DNA of 9,868 nucleotides. Source: Burkholderiales bacterium. Its GTDB lineage: Bacteria; Pseudomonadota; Gammaproteobacteria; Burkholderiales; Burkholderiaceae. The stretch is from positions 1-9,868 of the forward strand of contig CAHJWV010000739.1 in NCBI GenBank assembly GCA_903643055.1, given 5' to 3'. The notes under the pieces are model-generated. The model was not told the DNA's origin. It did not search any database and saw nothing but the letters and a program-made list of their open reading frames with translations. The translations under genes and the position numbers were made by a program. Of the stretch, positions 1-5,932 are shown one piece after another; positions within the stretch are counted from its first letter, which is position 1; each line of letters begins with the position of its first letter.

Positions 1-1590
1 CGCGTGAGCATGGCGCGCTTGCAGCAGGTCAGACTCGCGCTGCAAATTCAGCTGCATCAGCGCATAGGCGCGCGCCGTTTCGCTGAGGGCATAACGCGGT
101 GGGTCGGTGGCGCTGACCGCGAGCAGCGAATGATCGACCAGCACCGTGAGCGCATCGATCAACGCCCATTCGTCAAAGTCTGCGATCGTGGCCAAGCGAG
201 CTTCATGCGGTGGCGTCATGGCGAGCGTCGCAGGCGCTGCCGGCTGCGGGCCCAGCAGCGCTTGCGCAAGGCCCAGCGTGAAGCCGCCGGCAAACACGCC
301 GAGCCGGCGGAACACCACGCGTTCGGTCTCCGGCAACAACGACAGGCTCCAGTCGAGCGCAGCCTGCAAGGTTTGCTGGCGTGATGGGGCCGTGCGCACG
401 CTGCTGGAAAGCAGTTTGAAACGGTCGCCGAGCCGGGCTGACACGCCGTGCACGCCGAGCAGCGCCACGCGCGCCGCCGCCAGCTCCAGCGCGAGCGGCA
501 TGCCGTCGAGGCGGGTGCAGATGTCGATCACCGCATCGAGGTTCGCCTCGTTCAGCTCGAAGCGACGGTCGGCGAGCCGGGCGCGCTCCACGAACAGCTG
601 CACGGCGCCGAGTTCTCGGGCCTGTGCCAGTGGGCTGGCGCTGGGTGGCACGGCCAGTGCGGGCAAGCGCAGCACCTGCTCCTGCGGCACGCGCAGCGCG
701 ATCTGGCTGGTTACAAGCACGCGCACGCCGGGCGTGCCCTGCTGCAGCGCTTGAACCAGCGCCGCGACGCCATCGAGCAGATGCTCGGCGTTGTCCAGCA
801 CGAGCAGCAATTGCATCGGTTTCAGCGCGGCGATCAGCGCTTCGAGTGCGTCCGGGCCCGGCGCCAGCTGCAGCGCCAGCGCCTGCGCCACGACGCCAGC
901 GATCAGCCGCGCGTCGGCCAAACCGGCCAGTTCGACCCAGGCGATTTGCGCCGGGTGGGCATCGTGGTGAGCTTGGGCCGCCGCGCGAGCGAGCGTGGTT
1001 TTGCCAATGCCGCCGGCGCCCAACAGCGTGACGAGCGCATGTTGTTCCAGCGCCTGTTGCAATGCTTCGAGGTCGGCAGCGCGGCCATGCAGCGCCACGG
1101 TGTGGCCGCGCCAGAGCGGGCCTGGGGAGGGGTCGGGGCTGGGCGGGCCGTTGGCGGCCGACACCGGAGCGGCGGTCTGGAGCGACGGGGTTGCTGACGA
1201 CACCAACGCCGGGAGGGCCGGTACGGGGGGTCGTGACAACCAGGGATGGGGCATCTGTCCGTCGGCCTGCCCCATAGCGCCAACGCCGGGGTCGCTGCCG
1301 CTTGCGAGTGTGAATCGGTAGCCGCGGCCGGGAATGGTGGCGATCGCCTGCGGGCCGAGCAGCTTGCGCAAGGCAGACACATGCACCTGCAGGTTGTTTT
1401 CTTCGACGACCAGGCCGGGCCAGACGAGGTCGAGCAGCTCGCTCTTCGACACCATGCGCTCGCGGTGCGCCACCAGCGCAAGCAGCAGATCGAATGCGCG
1501 CGAGCCGATGACCGCGGGCACGCCGTCGATCAGCAACTGGCGCTGCGCGGGCCGCAGCACGGCACGGCCGAAATGATGTTGTTCGATCAA
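1..1590 (-). CDS. Winged-helix transcriptional regulator with NB-ARC-like ATPase domain (partial, 3' end off window)
   Basis: The minus-strand frame is open from 1590 to the window edge (530 codons, no stop), so the C-terminus is missing. Residues about 5-95 form an OmpR/PhoB-type winged helix: a GSRAFDLLLALV helix, SKSELLDLVWPG, the recognition-helix region VEENNLQVHVSALRKLLG, and the wing motif IATIPGRGYRF. A Pro/Ala/Ser-rich linker (about 96-160) leads to a P-loop ATPase with Walker A GAGGIGKTT (191-199), Walker B LLLVLDNAEH (261-270, Asp266) and an NB-ARC-style GMPLALEL (363-370). Proteins of this build (COG3903-like ATPase regulators) are one-component cytoplasmic regulators, often with C-terminal TPR-like repeats; any such repeats lie outside the window. 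The start is TTG at 1590: a stop lies in frame upstream, no ATG or GTG intervenes, and AGGAGG sits 6 nt away. It is transcribed divergently from the alpha/beta hydrolase, which may be its target. The ligand is unknown. Confidence 0.9.
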   Translation of the reverse strand, partial: MIEQHHFGRAVLRPAQRQLLIDGVPAVIGSRAFDLLLALVAHRERMVSKSELLDLVWPGLVVEENNLQVHVSALRKLLGPQAIATIPGRGYRFTLASGSDPGVGAMGQADGQMPHPWLSRPPVPALPALVSSATPSLQTAAPVSAANGPPSPDPSPGPLWRGHTVALHGRAADLEALQQALEQHALVTLLGAGGIGKTTLARAAAQAHHDAHPAQIAWVELAGLADARLIAGVVAQALALQLAPGPDALEALIAALKPMQLLLVLDNAEHLLDGVAALVQALQQGTPGVRVLVTSQIALRVPQEQVLRLPALAVPPSASPLAQARELGAVQLFVERARLADRRFELNEANLDAVIDICTRLDGMPLALELAAARVALLGVHGVSARLGDRFKLLSSSVRTAPSRQQTLQAALDWSLSLLPETERVVFRRLGVFAGGFTLGLAQALLGPQPAAPATLAMTPPHEARLATIADFDEWALIDALTVLVDHSLLAVSATDPPRYALSETARAYALMQLNLQRESDLLQARHAHA

Positions 1591-1596
1591 GCGACC

Positions 1597-1602
1597 CCTC
1601 CT
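1597..1602 (-). promoter_or_regulatory. Shine-Dalgarno AGGAGG fixing a TTG start
   Basis: On the minus strand AGGAGG is followed by 6 nt and then TTG at 1590. An in-frame TGA lies further upstream and no ATG or GTG falls between it and the TTG, so this site decides the start of the winged-helix/ATPase regulator. Confidence 0.8.
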
Positions 1603-1739
1603 GTGAAGGAATTTACGCCATGGAACCTGAATTCAGAACGATTCAGGACGCTCAATGACGCGCTGTCGGCATGTCTCCAACATGGCTTCCAGATGTTTCG
1701 CGGTGGACGCCGGTGGCCCTCAGCGAAACCGCGAAGCCC

Positions 1740-1745
1740 AAGGAG
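1740..1745 (+). promoter_or_regulatory. Shine-Dalgarno AAGGAG for the alpha/beta hydrolase
   Basis: AAGGAG is followed by 6 nt and ATG at 1752. This favours 1752 over an in-frame ATG 81 bp upstream (1671), which has no comparable site and would add 27 non-hydrophobic residues before the membrane segment. Confidence 0.8.
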
Positions 1746-1751
1746 TTGCAT

Positions 1752-2735
1752 ATGAACATCGCTGTCAACCTGTTGTTTTCTATCGCCGCGGGCCTAGGCG
1801 CCTATCTTTTGGTCTGTGCCTGGGTCGCCCATCGCTACACGCGGGCCCCGAAAAGCCAGGCACCTCGCTCGGCGCGGCGCGAGATCTCACCCGACGAAGT
1901 GAACTTCGCATCACGCGATGGCCGCGCCCGCATCTGCGGCTGGTATCTGCCGGCCGGGCAGCCGATGGCAGCCGCCGTGCTGGTGCTCGGGCAAGACGGC
2001 TGCTGGGGCGCTGATCTCTCCAGCGGCTCGCGCACCGCCCACCTGCGCACGCTGGCGCTGGCCAAGTCGCTGCGTGACAAGGGCATCTCGGTGCTGATGA
2101 TTCATTTGCGCGACCACGGCCGCAGCAGCGCGGCCCGCACCGGCTTTGGCGAACTGGAGCGGCATGACGTGCTCGGCGCGGTCGACTACCTGCTGGAGCG
2201 GGGTTACCTTGCCGGTCGCATCGGGGTGATCGGCGCTTCGGTGGGGGCCTCGGCGGCGCTGATGGCTGCCGCCGTAGAGCCTGCGATCGGCGCTGTGGTC
2301 GCCGACAGCCCCGGGGCGGATTTCGCGGCGACGGTGCGCCATCAATGGCGCCACTGGCCGGTGGCGACGGCGCTCGTGCTGCCGCTGGCTGAGGTCATTG
2401 GCCGCAAGTTCGCCCAGAGCTCGCTGCGCCGTCTGGGCGCGATCGACGGGCTTTGCGCCCTGAAGAACCGCGCGGTGCTGATTGTTCACGGGCAGGGCGA
2501 CCGGCTGGTGGCACCGGTGCTGTCGCAAGAGACGGCGCTGGCCTGCGGCGCACGCCTGTGGTTGACGGCCAGCCGTGCGCATGCCAGCACCTTCCGCGAA
2601 GCGCCCCCGCTGTACATCACCCGTGTCGTTGATTTCTTTTGCCAGCATTTGCCGCCTCAGCGCGCGGTGTGTGTGATCTGGCCGAAAACCGTTCGCGCCG
2701 CCCCGGCGCCAGCTTGGGAGCGGCTTGCTGCTTGA
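1752..2735 (+). CDS. Membrane-anchored alpha/beta hydrolase (serine hydrolase family)
   Basis: The 327-residue protein has an N-terminal hydrophobic helix (about 4-25, NLLFSIAAGLGAYLLVCAW) that acts as a membrane anchor or uncleaved signal. A full alpha/beta hydrolase core follows. The nucleophile elbow is GASVG with Ser163, the likely acid is Asp250 in VHGQGDRLV, and the likely base is His277 in SRAHAS, so the Ser-Asp-His triad appears intact and in the usual order. LRDHGRSS (119-126) matches the conserved region after strand 4 of prolyl-oligopeptidase/BAAT-like relatives of the YqkD or FrsA type. The substrate cannot be told; esterase, thioesterase or peptidase activity are all possible. 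Polarity suggests the catalytic domain could face the periplasm. It is divergent from the winged-helix/ATPase regulator and lies 56 bp upstream of the GNAT gene. The last 25 residues (after about 303) are Pro/Ala-rich and probably disordered. Confidence 0.88.
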   Translation: MNIAVNLLFSIAAGLGAYLLVCAWVAHRYTRAPKSQAPRSARREISPDEVNFASRDGRARICGWYLPAGQPMAAAVLVLGQDGCWGADLSSGSRTAHLRTLALAKSLRDKGISVLMIHLRDHGRSSAARTGFGELERHDVLGAVDYLLERGYLAGRIGVIGASVGASAALMAAAVEPAIGAVVADSPGADFAATVRHQWRHWPVATALVLPLAEVIGRKFAQSSLRRLGAIDGLCALKNRAVLIVHGQGDRLVAPVLSQETALACGARLWLTASRAHASTFREAPPLYITRVVDFFCQHLPPQRAVCVIWPKTVRAAPAPAWERLAA

Positions 2736-2791
2736 GTGAGTGCCGGCCGGCGAATGAGTGCACCGCGGCATCAGCCTGCGAAAATGCGCTG

Positions 2792-3406
2792 ATGCAATCA
2801 GACCACCCGCCTTCTTCCAACCTGCCATCTGCCAACCCGGCTGCCGACGACGCTTCGCCCGCGGAAGCTTCCACCGTGGCCACGACGCCGGCTGCACCCG
2901 TGGCCGCTACGCCCTCGGCGGCGGCTTCCACCTTGATCATTCGCAACGCCGAGCTTCGCGATGTGGTGCCCATCGTCGGCCTGATCCGCGAACTGGCCGA
3001 GTTCGAGAACTTGACCCATCTGCTGCAGGTCACGCCCGAAAAACTGCGCCCGCATCTGTTCGGCGAAAAGCCGGTCGCCGAGGCGATGGTGGCGGAGAAG
3101 GGCGGTGAGGTCGTCGCCTTCGCGCTCTTCTTCACCAACTTCTCGACCTTTCTGGCCCAGCCCGGGCTCTATCTCGAAGACCTGTATGTGCGGCCCAGCC
3201 ACCGCGCGCAAGGCATTGGCGAAGCTTTGCTGACGCGGCTGGGGCGGCTGGCGGTCGAGCGCGGCCATGGCCGTTTCGAGTGGAGCGTGCTCGACTGGAA
3301 CGAAAACGCGATCCGCTTCTATCAGCGCATGGGTGCCACGGTGATGCCGGACTGGCGCATTTGCCGTGTGGCGGGCGACGCGCTGCAAGCCTTCGCGGGC
3401 AAGTAA
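2792..3406 (+). CDS. GNAT family N-acetyltransferase, spermidine/thialysine acetyltransferase-like
   Basis: The 204-residue protein transfers an acetyl group from acetyl-CoA to an amine. Residues 1-47 are a low-complexity Pro/Ala/Ser/Thr tail, and the GNAT domain fills 48-204. Matches to the SSAT-like branch are clear: VPIVGLIRELAEFEN (59-73), FGEKP (90-94), GLYLEDLYVRP (125-135), the acetyl-CoA loop RAQGIGEAL (138-146; R-x-x-G-x-G/A type) and WNENAIRFYQRMGA (169-182). In SSAT homologues the LYLED-x-x-V strand and the WN-x-x-x-x-x-FY helix form the active site, so a polyamine or lysine-analogue substrate is possible but unproven. The start at 2792 lacks a Shine-Dalgarno; an in-frame ATG at 2639 would overlap the hydrolase by 97 bp and is unlikely. 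A -10-like GAAAAT ends 6 nt before the ATG, which hints at a leaderless message. The tail is longer than the family normally has and may be a disordered extension. Confidence 0.88.
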   Translation: MQSDHPPSSNLPSANPAADDASPAEASTVATTPAAPVAATPSAAASTLIIRNAELRDVVPIVGLIRELAEFENLTHLLQVTPEKLRPHLFGEKPVAEAMVAEKGGEVVAFALFFTNFSTFLAQPGLYLEDLYVRPSHRAQGIGEALLTRLGRLAVERGHGRFEWSVLDWNENAIRFYQRMGATVMPDWRICRVAGDALQAFAGK

Positions 3407-3536
3407 GTCGAAGGCGCGCTCGAAGGCGGGCGTCGCCGTCAGCAGCACCTCAGCGAAAGTGCAGTAACGGCCCGTGGAGCGGGCTGCGTGCAAACAGGCC
3501 ATCGTGAATGCGGCCTATCGCCAAGGCGGCTCTGAA

Positions 3537-3548
3537 AGCTCGCGAGCT
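3537..3548. other. 12-bp perfect palindrome between convergent genes
   Basis: AGCTCGCGAGCT reads identically on both strands and sits in the 194-bp gap between the ends of the GNAT gene and the pentapeptide-repeat gene. The same gap holds a short hairpin, GCCCG-N5-CGGGC (3470-3484), and a direct repeat TCGAAGGCG (3408-3416, 3420-3428). None is followed by a T-run, so no intrinsic terminator can be called here. The function of the palindrome is unknown. Confidence 0.3.
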
Positions 3549-3600
3549 GGCACCGGGCCTGTTTGGCTGCCGATGGTTCGGCTGTTTCTGGCTCGATTCC

Positions 3601-5622
3601 TTATCTCGCCCGCCCTGCAACCGCAGGCATCTCATGCCTTACCAGCGGGATCTTCTCGTCTTCAAACGCACGGCCTTCCCGCCGCAGCGCCGCGACGGCC
3701 GAGTTGATGGCGCGCCGTCCCATTTCCTTCGGTTGCTGCGCGACCACGGCCTGAAGAAGGTGCTGGGGTGAGTGCAGCATCGCTTTGATCTGCGGGCTGA
3801 AGTCGGTTCCCCAGATCCTTACCTGACCGGCCAGGCCTTGGGCGAGGGCCGCTTCGACCAAGCCCTCGGTGCCATCCTGATTGCTGGCCCAGAACAGCTG
3901 AGTGCCGTCGCGCTGTGCGAGCAGCGCTTCGCCCGCGGCCTGCGGGGTGTGGTCGCCCGGCAAAGTGCCACGCACCACTTCCACCCAGTTCACGCTCGCC
4001 GCGTCCAGCGCCGCACGAAAGCCTTGCAGGCGGCGATAGCAGCCGTCGGCATCGCAGAACCTGGCGATGCCGATGCGCACCGGGCTCGCCCGGCGGGGCT
4101 GCGCCGTCAGCCAGCGGGCCACCATCTCGCCCCCTGCGCGGCCGATCGCCGCTTGGTCGCTTTCATGGTCGGCAAACAAAAATCGGTCGCGGTCGGGTGA
4201 GCTCAAACATTGGTCATAGCAGACGAGCACGACGCCCGACTCATGGGCGTGCCGAAGCGCATTGGCCGACGCCGCATGCCTTGGGGCCACGATGATTGCG
4301 TCCGCCTCTCCCTCGTCGATCAGCGTCTGCAGGCGCTCCTGCTCTTCTTGTTCTTCCTTGTCCGGCCGGTCCTTGAAGTACGACACCTGCAGGTCCGCAT
4401 GCTGGGCGCGGGCGGCGGCCGTCGCCGCGTCGACCACTTCACTGAAGAAGCTGGACTGCGGGTAGGTCAACAGCACCAATTTCGGCGGCCCGGGTTTCCA
4501 GCCTACTGTGTCATCGGTGCGGGCCTGGTGCCCGTCCGTCCCGAGGCGAATTTGCTGCGTGCTCAGCGCCGTTCGCCGCAGGTCGGCGCCCTGCAAATGG
4601 GCTTGGTCGAGCGAGGTGCGCCCGTTGGTCAAGGCCAGTCGCAGGCGCGCGCCGCGCAGGTCCGCAGCGAAGAGATCGGCGTCTCGCAGGTCGCTGCGGA
4701 TGGCGTTGACGCCGGTCAGGGTCGCGTGCTGAAGCTGTGCGCCGCGCAGGTCGGCCCACAGCAGCGTCGCCTCTTTCAGATGGGCGCGGGTCAGGTCGGT
4801 GTTTTGCAGATCGGCCATCGACAGATCGGCGTGGTCGAGCACCACGCCGGCAAACCGGGCGCCGCGCAGCTTGGCGCGAAACAGGTCGGCGCCCCGCAGG
4901 TCGGCGCCGGTGAGATCGACGCCGGACAAGTCGGCATGAGCCAGGTGCGCACCGGCCAGCGACGCGCCTCTCAGGTCGGCTTGCGCCAGGCGTGCATGCT
5001 CCAGCTGGGCGCCTTCGAGCAGCGCGCCGTGCAGCGAGACGCCACTGCGCGAAAACAGCATCGGCATCCACGGCCCCAGGGTCGCGGCGATCGGGCCGTG
5101 GAAGCAGGGTTCCAGCGTCAGGCCTTGCAGATCGGCTTGGCGGGCATCCAGGCCTTCGAGATTGACGCACTGGCTTCCCAGGCGCTCCATCGCCTGCTGC
5201 CGAGCCTTGCTGTAGACCTTGTCGCGCGCATCCTCGATCACGCGCAGGTCGGCCGTCTGCGCTTCGCGCGCGCGTTGCGGTATGGCCAAGAGAAATGAGC
5301 CCATCGCCAGCAGCACCGCCATCCTGCCGATGTATTCCAGCAACTTGAACAGCGACAGGCTGCCCAGCCAGGCCACCAGCTTGCCCAGCGGCCGCTCGAG
5401 CAGCAGGTCGTGCAAAGGCGTGCGGCTGGTGTATTCGCGAAAAATCGTCTTGTATTCCTCCTCCCGCATGCCCAAGGCCTGCGCTTCATGAACGATGCCG
5501 AAGTGGCGCTGGATCGGGTCATCGATGCCGCGCACGCGGTGCAGGCTGTCCTGCAGGGAAATGAAATCATGGGCGCGTTCAGCATCCACGGTTTCCAGAT
5601 CGGCGATCGCGAGCTTTTCCAT
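3601..5622 (-). CDS. Membrane-anchored fusion of pentapeptide repeats and RbsB-like periplasmic-binding domain
   Basis: From ATG 5622 the protein has 673 residues. (a) Residues 1-85: a soluble, charged N-terminal region with no recognised fold. (b) About 93-114: one hydrophobic segment ending AVLLAMGSFLLAI. (c) 115-150: a charged, probably helical stalk. (d) A short pentapeptide stretch (152-171), then 28 uninterrupted A(D/x)LxG-type pentapeptides (195-334) plus a few more to 352, enough for seven to eight coils of a right-handed beta-helix. (e) 380-669: a full type 1 periplasmic-binding (Peripla_BP_4/RbsB) domain. Residues matching ribose-binding positions of RbsB are present: Asp470, Arg531, Asn581, Asp607 and Gln629. 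The six cysteines fall in three close pairs (152/173, 468/472, 523/528), which suits an oxidising periplasm. No ABC permease or ATPase gene is adjacent. An in-frame TTG at 5679 is an alternative start, but its 19 extra codons include AGG, GGA and CCT. Sensor or scaffold roles are inference. Confidence 0.85.
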   Translation of the reverse strand: MEKLAIADLETVDAERAHDFISLQDSLHRVRGIDDPIQRHFGIVHEAQALGMREEEYKTIFREYTSRTPLHDLLLERPLGKLVAWLGSLSLFKLLEYIGRMAVLLAMGSFLLAIPQRAREAQTADLRVIEDARDKVYSKARQQAMERLGSQCVNLEGLDARQADLQGLTLEPCFHGPIAATLGPWMPMLFSRSGVSLHGALLEGAQLEHARLAQADLRGASLAGAHLAHADLSGVDLTGADLRGADLFRAKLRGARFAGVVLDHADLSMADLQNTDLTRAHLKEATLLWADLRGAQLQHATLTGVNAIRSDLRDADLFAADLRGARLRLALTNGRTSLDQAHLQGADLRRTALSTQQIRLGTDGHQARTDDTVGWKPGPPKLVLLTYPQSSFFSEVVDAATAAARAQHADLQVSYFKDRPDKEEQEEQERLQTLIDEGEADAIIVAPRHAASANALRHAHESGVVLVCYDQCLSSPDRDRFLFADHESDQAAIGRAGGEMVARWLTAQPRRASPVRIGIARFCDADGCYRRLQGFRAALDAASVNWVEVVRGTLPGDHTPQAAGEALLAQRDGTQLFWASNQDGTEGLVEAALAQGLAGQVRIWGTDFSPQIKAMLHSPQHLLQAVVAQQPKEMGRRAINSAVAALRREGRAFEDEKIPLVRHEMPAVAGRAR

Positions 5623-5932
5623 CCTCAAGTCTGCCCAGCGGCGAGGTTCGTGGTCATCGACGAGTCCTTGAAACGGCAATCGGGCCCCAATGGACCCGGC
5701 GCAACCAAGTTAGCGGCTGGCACGGCCGGGCTCCATCGGCTCGCAGCGGAGAAGCGCATTGCCGATTTGCGGAGGCTTTGCCGACGCACTTTGCCAACAC
5801 GCTTTCACTTTCGGCCTGACGACGTTTCTTGAGCGTCTTACCCGTGGCGACCGCAATCAGCGCGAGGCCGCTGAGCCAACGCGCAATTCCCTCGGCCACA
5901 AAGGCCCTGCCGGGCGCCCTAAACTTCGCCGC
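5623..5932. promoter_or_regulatory. Divergent intergenic region between the fusion gene and tas
   Basis: About 310 bp without a convincing gene. It must contain the minus-strand promoter of the pentapeptide/binding-protein gene and the plus-strand promoter of tas. A minus-strand GTG frame (5899 to 5654, 81 residues) begins with a hydrophobic stretch and has AGGG upstream, but its codon use is mixed and it matches nothing recognised, so it is not called. The tas side ends with the -10-like TAAACT (5920-5925). No intrinsic terminator or long repeat is visible. Confidence 0.4.
5920..5925 (+). promoter_or_regulatory. Possible -10 element for leaderless tas transcript
   Basis: TAAACT matches TATAAT at four of six positions and lies 7 nt before the tas ATG, which has no Shine-Dalgarno. 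That spacing would place the transcription start on or near the ATG. No good -35 hexamer is seen, so this is tentative. Confidence 0.25.

Larger units (their letters stand above)
1591..1751. promoter_or_regulatory. Divergent intergenic region with candidate operator repeats
   Basis: This region separates the minus-strand regulator from the plus-strand hydrolase and must carry both promoters. It holds a tandem 10-bp direct repeat, ATTCAGAACG (1631-1640) and ATTCAGGACG (1641-1650), differing at one base. The same segment contains the palindrome CTGAATTCAG (1627-1636) and a perfect 7-bp inverted repeat CCTGAAT/ATTCAGG (1626-1632 and 1641-1647). A second inverted repeat, CATGT-N5-ACATG, lies at 1670-1684. 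Direct repeats spaced one helical turn apart are the usual target layout of OmpR/PhoB winged-helix regulators, and the adjacent gene encodes that fold. No convincing -35/-10 pair was identified. The operator role is inferred. Confidence 0.4.

Noticed and set aside
146..1321. Several overlapping plus-strand open frames
   Set aside because: All lie opposite the winged-helix/ATPase regulator, whose winged-helix, Walker A, Walker B and GMPLALEL motifs fix the minus strand as coding.
1911..2897. Minus-strand open frame of 328 residues opposite the hydrolase
   Set aside because: It is antisense to a clear alpha/beta hydrolase with an intact triad; the product is Arg/Gln/His-rich without domains.
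3407..3600. Intrinsic terminator between the convergent GNAT and fusion genes
   Set aside because: Only a 5-bp hairpin (3470-3484) and a 12-bp palindrome (3537-3548) are present and neither is followed by a run of T on either strand.
4210..5298. Plus-strand open frame of 362 residues with regular Gln-Val-Gly repeats
   Set aside because: It is the antisense of the pentapeptide-repeat gene; the 15-bp periodicity of the repeats produces the regular pattern and keeps stops out. It has no ribosome site and no recognisable fold.
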